A stretch of 64,000 bases of DNA from Pseudomonadota bacterium. GTDB lineage: Bacteria; Pseudomonadota; Alphaproteobacteria; Rhodobacterales; Rhodobacteraceae. The notes below the pieces were generated by a model. The model did not search any database. It was not told where the DNA came from and saw only the letters and a list, made by a program, of their open reading frames with translations. The position numbers and the translations under genes were made by a program. The DNA is taken from the NCBI GenBank assembly GCA_963205235.1, contig CAUJIP010000131.1, positions 29,235 through 93,234 of the forward strand, read 5' to 3'. Position 1 is the stretch's first letter, and each line of letters starts with the position of its first letter. This document shows, piece by piece, positions 42,993 to 51,293 of this stretch.

Positions 42993-43147
42993 TCCGGTGT
43001 CTTTCGCGACTGCCCAAGAAAGTCAGCAGCATGGGAGAATCACCCCCAGCGCGTCGGCAGAAAGCGACCAATGGTGATTCATTGGCGACAGAATAGCCGA
43101 AATGCAATTTCAGCATGTCTTCGGCCCCGGTGCCAGCCTCCATCGCC

Positions 43148-44359
43148 CTATACCCTTTCGATAATCGTCGCCGCGCCCATACCCGAAGCAATACAAAGGG
43201 TTGCAAGCCCAATCGCCTTGTCCTGACGCTCCAATTCGTCAAGCAAAGTACCGATTATGATAGCGCCGGTCGCGCCAAGCGGATGGCCCATGGCGATGGC
43301 CCCACCGTTCACGTTTACGCGATCAGGATCGACGTTGAACGCCTGCTGGAACCGCAACACCACCGAAGCGAAGGCCTCGTTCACCTCGAACAGGTCGATG
43401 TCACCGATCTGCAGTCCGCTGTCGTGCAGGATCTTCTGCGTGGCAGGCACCGGACCGGTCAGCATGATCGTCGGATCGGTGCCGATCTTCGCCGTGGCGC
43501 GGATACGGGCGCGGGGCTTCAGCCCATGCGCCTTGCCGAAAGCCGCATCGCCGACCAGCACCGCTGCCGCGCCGTCGACGATCCCGCTGGAGTTTCCGGC
43601 GTGGTGGATGTGGTTGATCCTTTCGAGGTGTGGATATTTCATCATCGCCACCTTGTCGAAACCGGGCATCATCTCGCCCATCGCCTTGAAGGCGGGCTGC
43701 AACGCCCCCAGTGCCTGCATGTCGGTTCCGGGGCGCATGTATTCGTCGCGGTCAAGGATGGTCAGGCCGTTCTGGTCGGTGATCGTCAGGACGGATTTCG
43801 CAAACCGCCCCTCAGCCCAGGCCAGTGCCGCCCGGCGCTGTGAGTCCACGGCCAGGGCATCGGCCTGTTCGCGGGTGAACCCGTATTCCGTCGCGATGAT
43901 ATCCGCCGAAATCCCCTGCGGTACGAAATAGGTCTTCATCGCCAGCCCCGGATCGACGGCAATCGCCGCGCCGTCCGACCCCATCGCGACGCGGCCCATC
44001 ATCTCGACCCCACCGGCAATATAGGCGTGCCCCGCCCCGCCCCTGACCTGATTGGCGGCCAGGTTCACTGCCTCCATCCCGCTGGCGCAGAACCGGTTGA
44101 TCGCCAGCCCCGGAATGCGTTCGTCCAGATCGCTGGCCAAGACCGCCGACCGCGCGAGGCACCCGCCCTGTTCCCCGACCTGGGTCACATTGCCCCAGAT
44201 CACATCCTCGACCGCGTGACCCTCAAGCCCGTTCCGCTGTTTCACCGCGTTCAGCACCTTGGCCGACAAGGCAACGGCGGTCAGCTCGTGCAACGCGCCA
44301 TCCGGACGAGCCTTGCCACGCGGGGAACGGACGGCGTCATAGATGAAGGCATCGGTCAT
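43148..44359 (-). CDS. Acetyl-CoA C-acyltransferase (thiolase)
   Basis: 403 residues. The three catalytic elements are present: the nucleophile Cys91 in NRFCASGMEA, His359 in GGAIAMGHPLGATG, and the second Cys389 in LCIASGMGAA. It cleaves 3-ketoacyl-CoA to acetyl-CoA and a shortened acyl-CoA (or condenses two acetyl-CoA). It begins 10 bp after the GST gene stop, so the two form one unit. With the downstream FadB/J protein and the upstream acyl-CoA dehydrogenase it completes a beta-oxidation cycle. Confidence 0.95.
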   Translation of the reverse strand: MTDAFIYDAVRSPRGKARPDGALHELTAVALSAKVLNAVKQRNGLEGHAVEDVIWGNVTQVGEQGGCLARSAVLASDLDERIPGLAINRFCASGMEAVNLAANQVRGGAGHAYIAGGVEMMGRVAMGSDGAAIAVDPGLAMKTYFVPQGISADIIATEYGFTREQADALAVDSQRRAALAWAEGRFAKSVLTITDQNGLTILDRDEYMRPGTDMQALGALQPAFKAMGEMMPGFDKVAMMKYPHLERINHIHHAGNSSGIVDGAAAVLVGDAAFGKAHGLKPRARIRATAKIGTDPTIMLTGPVPATQKILHDSGLQIGDIDLFEVNEAFASVVLRFQQAFNVDPDRVNVNGGAIAMGHPLGATGAIIIGTLLDELERQDKAIGLATLCIASGMGAATIIERV

Positions 44360-44369
44360 CGTGGTCTCC

Positions 44370-44996
44370 TCAGGCGGCGGGGAAGGCCCGCGTCATCAGG
44401 TCATAGGGATGTTTCCAACCGGGCAGGGCGGCGATCCGGTCCAGCCAGCGGTCGATATGGGGCCAATCCTTGCGGTCGAAACCGAAGGGTTCGGGATAGT
44501 AAAGATAGCCGCAGCAGGACAGATCGGCGATGGTCACCGCCTCGCCCGCGATCCAGTTCCGGCCCGCCAGATGATCGTTCAGCACGGTATAGGCCGCCTT
44601 CAGCCGACCAAGCTGGAACGGAAAAACCGCTTCCGGGCGCTTTTCCGGGGCAAGGAAGTTCATCAGGAACCGCGTGGTGCCGATCTGGCCGGAAAGCTTG
44701 TGATTGTCCCAGAACATCCAGCGCAACACCTCGCGCCGTTCCGCCGCCGAGCGCCCGCCCAGCTTGCCGGTCTTGGAGCTGATATAGTCCAGGATCACCC
44801 CCGACTGGGTCAGCGTGGTGTCACCATCGACCAGCACCGGCACTTCGCCCATTTCGTTGATCGCCTTGAACTCTGGCGTCCGCGCCGCGCCCTTGAAGAA
44901 GTCGACAAAGACCGGCTCCCAATCAAGCCCCGCCATCTCCAGCGCCAGCGCGCATTTGTAAGCGTTGCCACTTTCACCAAAGCAATAGAGTTTCAT
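44370..44996 (-). CDS. Glutathione S-transferase family protein
   Basis: 208 residues. The N-terminal thioredoxin-like domain (MKLYCFGESGNAYKCALAL, NEMGEVPVLVDGD, LTQSGVILDYI) includes the cis-Pro and the Ser/Gly glutathione-binding loop; the helical C-terminal domain contains GEAVTIADLSCCGYLYY. GSTs in catabolic operons can detoxify or isomerise intermediates; the substrate is unknown. The ATG at 44996 starts the fold directly. It is co-directional with the thiolase gene. Confidence 0.92.
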   Translation of the reverse strand: MKLYCFGESGNAYKCALALEMAGLDWEPVFVDFFKGAARTPEFKAINEMGEVPVLVDGDTTLTQSGVILDYISSKTGKLGGRSAAERREVLRWMFWDNHKLSGQIGTTRFLMNFLAPEKRPEAVFPFQLGRLKAAYTVLNDHLAGRNWIAGEAVTIADLSCCGYLYYPEPFGFDRKDWPHIDRWLDRIAALPGWKHPYDLMTRAFPAA

Positions 44997-45298
44997 TGTC
45001 GCGCCCCTTCTTGTGCTGTCAGCGCCGGCTGATCCTGCAGAATGAGTATTTGTCGCCAAGAGGAATAACCATCCATTAACCCATTCGCCCTATCATCCAA
45101 CGCGCGGTACAGGCTGGAGAGCCGATGACCGCCCAAGGGGACGCCCCACTCTGCCAAATCGCCTAGCCAAAGCGATGTTCGTGGGGTGGGGTGAACTCTT
45201 GCCCCATCCTCTTGGCTGCAAATACTCCCCCGCCGGAGGCGTCCCGAAGGGTCAGTGTTGGCACGCATTGTCATGCAAGTCCCTCCAGACGCGAAAGC
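44997..45298. other. 302-bp gap in the beta-oxidation locus with two inverted copies of a dispersed motif
   Basis: There is no gene here. GAGTATTTGTCGCCAAGAGG with AA following (45044-45065) is the reverse complement of the motif CCTCTTGG..GCAAATACTCC found forward at 45208-45228. The two copies thus form an inverted pair about 140 bp apart. A promoter for the GST-thiolase unit probably lies here but cannot be pinpointed. Confidence 0.6.
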
Positions 45299-47071
45299 CT
45301 AGAACGCCTCGGCGGGAAGTGCCATGACCGTCTCGGCCCCGCTTTCGATCCGCGCCAGATGCATCGCGCAGGCGGGCAACTGCCGGGCCATGTAAAAGCG
45401 GGCGGTGGCAATCTTCGCCTCAAGAAACGCCCGGTCCCCTGACCCGCCATCCAGCCCCGCATGGGCGGCCTTGGCGATCCGCACCCACATCAGGCCAAGA
45501 CAGACATGCCCCATCATGTGCATGAAGTCATAGGACCCCGCCAGCGCGGCATTCGGGCTCTTTATCCCCTCGGCCATGAAGAACATCGCCGCCTGCTGCA
45601 ACGCCTTCGACGCCGCTTTCAACGGTTCCACCAGCCCCGCCATCCGCGGATCGGCGTCATGCGCCTTGCACTCGGCCTTCACCATCTCAAAGAACGCCAT
45701 CACCGGCTTGCCGCCATCGGCTGCCAGCTTGCGCCCCACCAGATCCAGCGCCTGCACGCCGTTGGCGCCTTCGTAGATCATCGCAATCCGGGCATCGCGG
45801 GCGAACTGCGACATACCCTGTTCCTCGATATAGCCATGCCCGCCAAAGACCTGCTGGGCCTGAACCGCCATTTCGAAGCCCTTGTCGGTCATGAAGCCCT
45901 TCATCACCGGGATCAGCAGGCTGATCAGCCCGTCTGCCGCCTCGTCCCCATGCCGCGCACGGTCCAGCAGCGTCGCGCCCCAGAAGATCAGAGCGCGCGC
46001 GCCTTCGACAAAACTTTTCTGCTCCATCAGGTTGCGCCGGATGTCGGGATGCACGATCAGCGGGTCGGCGGGGCCAGTAGGGTTCTGCGGCCCCATCACA
46101 TCGCGGCCCTGCAGCCGGTCTTTCGCATAGGCGACCGCGTTCTGATAGGCGGCCTCGGCCACCGAATAGCCTTGCAAGGCCACGGCCAGTCGGGCCTCGT
46201 TCATCATCGTGAACATGGCCTTCATGCCCTTGTGCAGATCGCCCAAAAGCCAGCCCGTCGCTCCGTCATAGTTCATCACACAGGTCGCGTTGCCGTGGAT
46301 GCCCATCTTCGCCTCGACCTTGCCGACAGATACCGCATTGCGCGCGCCCAACGACCCATCCGCGTTCACCAGCACCTTCGGCACGATGAAAAGGCTGATG
46401 CCCCTCGTCCCCTCGCCCCCGCCGGGGGCCTTGGCCAGCACCAGATGCACGATGTTCTCGGCCATGTCGTGATCGCCAGCCGAGATGAAGATCTTCTGCC
46501 CGGTGATCCGGTAGGACCCATCCGCCTGCGGTTTCGCGCGGGTCCGCATCAGCCCCAGATCGGTGCCGCAATGCGGTTCGGTCAGGTTCATCGTGCCGGT
46601 CCAATCGGCGCTGACCATCTTCGGGACATAGGTCGCCTTCTGCGCCTCGGTGCCATGCGCAAGCAAGGTCGAGGTCGCCCCATGCGTCAGCCCCTGATAC
46701 ATGTTGAATGCCATGTTGGCCGACACGAACATCTCGTTCACGACCGTATACATCAGGCAGGGCAGGCCCTGACCGCCGAATTCGGGCGGCGTGTCCAAGG
46801 ACATCCAGCCCCCCTTGCGCAAACTGTCGAAGGCCGCCTTGAAGCCCGTGGGTGTGCGCACGATGCCGTTTTCCAGCCTGCACCCTTCGCGGTCGCCAAC
46901 CGGGTTCAGGGGGGCAAGAACCTCGGTCGCGACCTTGGCAGCCTCGTCCAACACCGCCCCGGTAAAGCCCATGTCCAGATCGCCATAGCCGGGAATGCCG
47001 GTCTTGTTGATCTTCAGAACCTCATGCAGCAGGAACTGCATCTCTTTCACGGGGGCGCTATAGTTCGGCAT
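45299..47071 (-). CDS. Acyl-CoA dehydrogenase (large, DmdC/FadE-like, with C-terminal extension)
   Basis: 590 residues. It has an N-terminal AcylCoA_DH_N-like extension, the FAD-binding middle ([26 protein letters not shown]), the C-terminal helical domain with the probable catalytic base in [18 protein letters not shown], and a final DUF-like helical domain. This is the layout of DmdC (3-methylmercaptopropionyl-CoA dehydrogenase) and related large dehydrogenases. It introduces the 2,3-double bond into an acyl-CoA; chain-length or sulfur-substrate preference is unknown. It lies 46 bp downstream of the MerR gene. Confidence 0.93.
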   Translation of the reverse strand: MPNYSAPVKEMQFLLHEVLKINKTGIPGYGDLDMGFTGAVLDEAAKVATEVLAPLNPVGDREGCRLENGIVRTPTGFKAAFDSLRKGGWMSLDTPPEFGGQGLPCLMYTVVNEMFVSANMAFNMYQGLTHGATSTLLAHGTEAQKATYVPKMVSADWTGTMNLTEPHCGTDLGLMRTRAKPQADGSYRITGQKIFISAGDHDMAENIVHLVLAKAPGGGEGTRGISLFIVPKVLVNADGSLGARNAVSVGKVEAKMGIHGNATCVMNYDGATGWLLGDLHKGMKAMFTMMNEARLAVALQGYSVAEAAYQNAVAYAKDRLQGRDVMGPQNPTGPADPLIVHPDIRRNLMEQKSFVEGARALIFWGATLLDRARHGDEAADGLISLLIPVMKGFMTDKGFEMAVQAQQVFGGHGYIEEQGMSQFARDARIAMIYEGANGVQALDLVGRKLAADGGKPVMAFFEMVKAECKAHDADPRMAGLVEPLKAASKALQQAAMFFMAEGIKSPNAALAGSYDFMHMMGHVCLGLMWVRIAKAAHAGLDGGSGDRAFLEAKIATARFYMARQLPACAMHLARIESGAETVMALPAEAF

Positions 47072-47117
47072 TGTCGCTCCTTCCCTTGGTCATGCCGCCC
47101 GGTCAGGGGCGGGTCGT

Positions 47118-47519
47118 TCAGGCTGCGCGGCGGGGCACCAGCCCCTTGGCCTCGGCATCAGTCAGTTCCGCCTTCAGTTCGGCGATGGCCAGATCAAGGT
47201 TGGCCCGCTGCGCCTCCATCTCGGCCAGTCGCTGCACCCCAAGCTCACAGGCGCGCTTGCGCTGCGCGGAGTTGCCATCGTCACGGTCATAAAGGTCCAG
47301 CGTCTGGCGGATATCCTCCAGCCGGAAGCCAAACCGTTTGCCGCGCAGGATCAAGGCCAGCCTCGCCCGATCGGTCTTGGAGTAAAGCCGCTTGGTGCCA
47401 ACCCGCTCTGGGCTCAGCAATTCCTTCGCCTCATAGAACCGCAGGGTGCGCGGCGTGACCTCGAAGGCATCGCACATCTCGCGGATCGTCATCATTTCTT
47501 TTCTCAGGTCGGATTTCAT
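47118..47519 (-). CDS. MerR family transcriptional regulator 1
   Basis: 133 residues. An N-terminal winged helix-turn-helix (MTIREMCDAFEVTPRTLRFY) is followed by a wing with KRLYSKTDRARL and a C-terminal coiled-coil dimer helix (about 90-125). No metal-binding cysteine cluster is present. MerR proteins of this kind (LiuR-like) control branched-chain or fatty acyl-CoA catabolism in proteobacteria, which agrees with the acyl-CoA dehydrogenase 46 bp downstream. An ATG ten codons in is an alternative start. A TGACGT-rich region lies 70 bp upstream. Confidence 0.9.
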   Translation of the reverse strand: MKSDLRKEMMTIREMCDAFEVTPRTLRFYEAKELLSPERVGTKRLYSKTDRARLALILRGKRFGFRLEDIRQTLDLYDRDDGNSAQRKRACELGVQRLAEMEAQRANLDLAIAELKAELTDAEAKGLVPRRAA

Positions 47520-47589
47520 GGTCAACTCGCAAAGGTTTGCATCATCTACTGGTCAGATGCGCACCCATCGCAAGCTTTACCAGAGCAGT

Positions 47590-47636
47590 TGACGTTAACG
47601 TCACTGTGACGTGACGTCACAAGATCGAGTGACGTC
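47590..47636. promoter_or_regulatory. TGACGT palindrome array, probable operator for the MerR/beta-oxidation locus
   Basis: TGACGTTAACGTCA (47590-47603) is a perfect 14-bp palindrome. TGTGAC-GTGAC-GTCACA (47605-47621) is an inverted repeat containing the palindrome GTGACGTCAC, and a further half-site TGACGTC lies at 47630-47636. They sit 71-117 nt upstream of the MerR 1 start. The motif resembles operators described for LiuR-type MerR regulators, as I recall them. Confidence 0.7.
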
Positions 47637-47798
47637 GGGGGTGGGGCAAGACCATGTCCCGAAGGGGCTTTCGGACGCAATCTTCGGTCGCGTGTGACAG
47701 CAGAAGCCTTGCGCAGGATGGGCGATCCGTTCGCCTTGCCGCCCCTGTCCCCAGTGCCGCGACACTTGTGCCAAAGCACAGCCCAGGGAGGCCAGTCG

Positions 47799-47880
47799 GT
47801 AAAGAAATCCCTAATGTCCACAGATAACCTATTGATTCAAAAGGGCCTGAAAATCTGTCCAGCGTGGACAGCATGCGCCC
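47799..47880 (-). repeat. GTCCAC/GTGGAC dispersed repeat, copy 2
   Basis: It begins directly after the MerR 2 stop. On the minus strand it reads TGTCCACGCTGGACAG, an AT-rich stretch with AATCAATAGGTT, then TGTGGACATTAGGGATTTCT. It aligns along its whole length with 15504-15587. The remainder of 47637-47798 shows no gene. Confidence 0.75.
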
Positions 47881-48264
47881 CTAAGGGTGCGGCAGCCGGT
47901 CCATCTCTTGCACGGCGGTCTCCCGCAGGGCGCGAAGATCGGCGATGGATTGGTCAAGCTCGGCCCGCTGGCCTTCCAGCGCGGCAAGCTGGCGGTCGGC
48001 CATCAGAAGCCAGGCTTCCAGCTGCGGCCTCTCGCCCTTTTTTCCATAGATCAGCAGCCACTGCCGGATTTCTTCCAGACTGAACCCGAACCTTTTCCCG
48101 CGCAGGATCAGCTTCATCCGTGCCATTTCGCGGGGCCCGTAGAACCGGGCGCGGCCCTCCTTTTCGGGGGCGAGAAGCTCGATGTACTCATAGTACCGCA
48201 AGGTTCGCGGCGTCACCTCGAACGTCTCGCACATCTCTTTGAAACTGAGACGGGTGTCAGTCAT
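47881..48264 (-). CDS. MerR family transcriptional regulator 2
   Basis: 127 residues, paralogous to MerR 1: both contain EMC..FEVTPRTLR.YE, KLILRGKRFGF and a long C-terminal coiled coil. It begins MTDTRLSFKEM, and the coil (about 85-120) includes LAALEGQRAELDQSIADL. The start is placed at 48264; upstream in-frame codons are incompatible with the family. It is divergent from the thioesterase genes with 109 bp between starts, and could regulate either direction. Confidence 0.9.
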   Translation of the reverse strand: MTDTRLSFKEMCETFEVTPRTLRYYEYIELLAPEKEGRARFYGPREMARMKLILRGKRFGFSLEEIRQWLLIYGKKGERPQLEAWLLMADRQLAALEGQRAELDQSIADLRALRETAVQEMDRLPHP

Positions 48265-48373
48265 GCGTGGTTCCTCCACAGCAAAGGCTACCCCCGCAGG
48301 GGATGTGAGGCAACGGAGACAGATGCCCTTGTCTTCCCCCCTCAGGACAGGTTTGATGCCGCCAAAGGTTGCC

Positions 48374-48799
48374 ATGCCCGATATCGAAACCATCGCCCGT
48401 CAGTTCATCGAAGCCCTGCCGCATTGCCACGAGCTGGCCATGCGGATGGAGGCGATTGGCGAGGGGTGGGCGGTCATTTCCATGCCCTACGACCCCCGGC
48501 TGATCGGCGACCCGGAAACCGGGGTGATCCATGGCGGCGCGGTGTCGGCGCTGATGGACACCGCCTGCGGCGCCTCGGTGATGAGCCATCCTCAGGCCGG
48601 GTTTTCAACGGCAACGCTGGATCTGCGGATCGACTACATGCGCCCCGCAACCCCCGGCCAGACCATCCGGACCCGGGCGGAATGCCACCATGTCACCCGC
48701 AGCGTGGCCTTTGTCCGGGCGGTCGCGACCGATGATGACGACACCCGTCCCGTGGCCATGGCGACCGGGGCCTTCACTGTGGAAAGGGCCCCGAAATGA
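48374..48799 (+). CDS. PaaI-type hotdog thioesterase 1
   Basis: 141 residues. The hotdog fold is recognised from VIHGGAVSALMDTACGAS (substrate Gly-Gly loop and Asp on the central helix), TLDLRIDYMRPA and a C-terminal strand with FTVER. PaaI-like enzymes hydrolyse acyl-CoA or aryl-CoA thioesters, freeing CoA. It starts a three-gene overlapping unit with thioesterase 2 and a MATE exporter. Its position opposite the MerR/beta-oxidation locus suggests that it releases CoA from dead-end intermediates. Confidence 0.9.
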   Translation: MPDIETIARQFIEALPHCHELAMRMEAIGEGWAVISMPYDPRLIGDPETGVIHGGAVSALMDTACGASVMSHPQAGFSTATLDLRIDYMRPATPGQTIRTRAECHHVTRSVAFVRAVATDDDDTRPVAMATGAFTVERAPK

Positions 48800-49326
48800 A
48801 GCGGCCCGAGCCGGTGCAGGTGATCAAGCAACGCCGCGAGGGGCTGTTGCGGACGCTGGTCGAAGGCGTGCCCTATATCGGTTTTCTGGGTGTCCAGTTC
48901 GACCGGCGCGGGGATGAGCTGACGGCGATCCTGCCCTTCCGTGACGGTCTGATCGGCAACCCCCGCCTGCCTGCCCTCCATGGCGGCGCCACGGCGGCAT
49001 TCCTTGAAATCGCGGCGATGATAGAACTGGCCTGGAGCAGCCTGTGGGACGGGGTCGAGGCCGAGGGTGCCTTGCCCGAAGGCCCGCTGAAGCTGCCCAA
49101 GACCATCGATTTCACCATCGACTACCTGCGTGCGGGCCTGCCCCGCGACGCCTATGCCCGCGCCCGCGTCAATCGGTCGGGGCGGCGCTATGCATCCGTG
49201 CATGTCGAAGCCTGGCAGGACAACCGGTCCAGATTGTTCGCCCAGGCGACCGGACATTTCCTGATGCCCGAACCCGAACCCGAACCCGAACCCGGGCACG
49301 AGTCTGGGCACGAGTCTGGCGCATGA
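48796..49326 (+). CDS. PaaI-type hotdog thioesterase 2 with repetitive acidic tail
   Basis: 176 residues, overlapping thioesterase 1 by 4 nt (ATGA). The hotdog core has LHGGATAAFLEIAAMIEL and TIDFTIDYLRAG. The last ~20 residues are low complexity, made of Pro-Glu dipeptides and two GHES repeats, encoded by tandem CCCGAA hexamers and a repeated GGGCACGAGTCT unit at 49266-49320. That tail is likely to vary in length between strains by slippage. The gene overlaps the MATE start by 4 nt. Confidence 0.88.
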   Translation: MKRPEPVQVIKQRREGLLRTLVEGVPYIGFLGVQFDRRGDELTAILPFRDGLIGNPRLPALHGGATAAFLEIAAMIELAWSSLWDGVEAEGALPEGPLKLPKTIDFTIDYLRAGLPRDAYARARVNRSGRRYASVHVEAWQDNRSRLFAQATGHFLMPEPEPEPEPGHESGHESGA

Positions 49327-50633
49327 CCACGATCACCCATTCTCGCGTCATGAAGATCGCGGCGCCGATCGTGCTGTCCAACGCGACAGTGCCGCTACTG
49401 GGCGCGGTCGATACGGCAGTCATCGGGCAATTGGGAGACGCGGCGCAACTTGGGGCCGTGGGTCTGGGCGCGGTGATCCTGGCCACGCTTTACTGGGCCT
49501 TCGGGTTCCTGCGGATGTCGACCTCGGGCCTTGCCGCACAGGCGCATGGGGCGGGCGAAGTCGGGGAAAGCGCTGCGGTCCTGTTTCGCGCGCTGATCAT
49601 CGCCGGGACCGCCGGGTTCGCGCTGGTGCTGCTTCAGACAGCGCTGTTTGCGGGGGCCTTCGCGCTTGCCCCGGCCACGCCCACGGTTGAAGGGTTCGCG
49701 TGGCAATATCTGCAGGTCCGCATCTGGGGCGCACCAGCGACGATTGCGCTGTACGCCCTGACCGGATGGCTGGTCGGGATGGAGCGGACGCGCGGTGTCC
49801 TGATCCTGCAGCTTTGGCAGAACGGGCTGAATATTCTTTTGTCGATGTGGTTCGTGCTTGGCCTTGGCTGGGGTGTGCCCGGTGTGGCCTTTGCGACCCT
49901 GATCGCCGAATGGGCCGGGCTTGCCCTGGCGCTGTGGCTGGCACGGGATGTGTTCGGTGCTGGCTTGCGCGCAGGGATTGCCCGTCTGCGCAACCGAAGC
50001 GCCATCGCGCTGATGTTCCGGGCCAGCCGCAACATCATGGTGCGCACGGTGATCCTGCAGCTGGCCTTTACCACCTTTGTCTTTCTGGGCGCGCGGTTCG
50101 GAGATGTGACGCTGGCGGCCAATCAGGTGCTGATGCAGTTTCTGGAAGTCACGGCCTATGCGCTGGACGGCTTTGCCATTGCCGCCGAAACGCTGGTAGG
50201 GCAAGCGGTCGGGGCGAAGGCCGAGCGTGATATCCGGTCAGCCAGCCGGATCAGCATGCAATGGGGGTTGGGCGGGGCGCTGGCCCTGACGCTGACCATC
50301 TGGGCCTTTGGTCCGGCTTTCATCGATCTGATGACCACCTCGCCCGAGGTGCGCGAGGAGGCGCGGCACTATCTTCTGTGGCTGACGTTGGCACCGGTCA
50401 TCGGCTTTGCGGCCTGGGTCTATGACGGGATCTTCATCGGTGCCATGCTGACGGGTGTCATGTTGCGTACCATGCTTATTTCCAGCGCGGCCTATTGTGT
50501 TGCGCTGGTCGTGCTGGTGCCAACAACGGGGAACCATGGGCTTTGGCTGGCCCTGATGATCCTGAACGGAACACGGACCTTCACGCTTTGGCGGCAGTTT
50601 CCCAAGGTTCCCGCATTGGCCGCACAGCCGTGA
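49323..50633 (+). CDS. MATE family efflux transporter (DinF-like)
   Basis: 436 residues with 12 predicted helices in two similar halves: each starts with a MatE-type segment (IAAPIVLSNATVPLLGAVDT; later MVRTVILQLAFTTFVFLGAR). AGRQ-like features GQAVGAKAERD and the basic loop between halves fit the DinF branch. It exports cationic or organic solutes using Na+ or H+. Translational overlap (ATGA) with thioesterase 2 suggests that a product of the thioesterases, or a related acid, may be exported. Confidence 0.92.
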   Translation: MTTITHSRVMKIAAPIVLSNATVPLLGAVDTAVIGQLGDAAQLGAVGLGAVILATLYWAFGFLRMSTSGLAAQAHGAGEVGESAAVLFRALIIAGTAGFALVLLQTALFAGAFALAPATPTVEGFAWQYLQVRIWGAPATIALYALTGWLVGMERTRGVLILQLWQNGLNILLSMWFVLGLGWGVPGVAFATLIAEWAGLALALWLARDVFGAGLRAGIARLRNRSAIALMFRASRNIMVRTVILQLAFTTFVFLGARFGDVTLAANQVLMQFLEVTAYALDGFAIAAETLVGQAVGAKAERDIRSASRISMQWGLGGALALTLTIWAFGPAFIDLMTTSPEVREEARHYLLWLTLAPVIGFAAWVYDGIFIGAMLTGVMLRTMLISSAAYCVALVVLVPTTGNHGLWLALMILNGTRTFTLWRQFPKVPALAAQP

Positions 50634-50687
50634 GGCTTGCCATTTGCCCCCTTGCCGGGCCATGATCCGCGCACAAAGGGGAGAAAC

Positions 50688-51143
50688 ATGCGGAAATTTC
50701 TGGTCGTGCTGGACGACAGCCGCGAATGCCTGAATGCGATGCGCTTTGCCGCACTTCGGGCGGCGCATACCGGGGGCGGGGTCACGATCCTTTCGGTTGT
50801 CCCGCCGGAAGAATTTCAGACTTGGATGGGCATTGCCGACCTGATGCGGGCCGAGGCGCGCGAACGGATCGAGGCGCATTTTGAGGTCTTCGCCAAATGG
50901 ATGCGCGACAAGCAGGGGGTCAACCCGGAACTGGTGATCCGCGAAGGCGACCCGGTGAACGAGATTTTTGCGCAAGTGAAGGAAGACCCCGACATCGGGA
51001 TTCTGGTCCTTGGGGCGGGAACCGACAAATCGGGGCCGGGGCCATTGGTCACCGCGCTTAGCCGAACCTCGGGTAGCCTGCCGATTCCGATCACCATCGT
51101 GCCGGGCGATCTGTCAAAAGAGCGGCTGGAAAGCATCACCTGA
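50688..51143 (+). CDS. Universal stress protein (UspA fold)
   Basis: 151 residues, one Usp domain. It starts with KFLVVLDDSRECLNAMRFA, has GDPVNEIFAQVKEDPDIGIL and the nucleotide-loop-like VLGAGTDKSGPGPLVTAL, ending in PITIVPGD. The canonical ATP motif G-2x-G-9x-G-S/T is not exact, so ATP binding is uncertain. AAAGGGGAG lies before the ATG at 50688. It lies 54 bp after the MATE gene. Confidence 0.88.
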   Translation: MRKFLVVLDDSRECLNAMRFAALRAAHTGGGVTILSVVPPEEFQTWMGIADLMRAEARERIEAHFEVFAKWMRDKQGVNPELVIREGDPVNEIFAQVKEDPDIGILVLGAGTDKSGPGPLVTALSRTSGSLPIPITIVPGDLSKERLESIT

Positions 51144-51293
51144 TGCAGTCTGCGACGCTTTGACTACTGGCAGCAATCTGCCGAAACCCCAAATCACAAA
51201 TGCCTCTGCCTAAGCTTTGGCTTACAGCAAAGCCCGTGAACTCACCCTAAGTCGATGATTGACCGGGCTGCTGCCCACCCCAATCGGAAAGCC

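Noticed and set aside
45461-47458. Long plus-strand frame opposite the acyl-CoA dehydrogenase
   Set aside because: The minus strand encodes a complete acyl-CoA dehydrogenase with catalytic motifs; the plus frame shows none.
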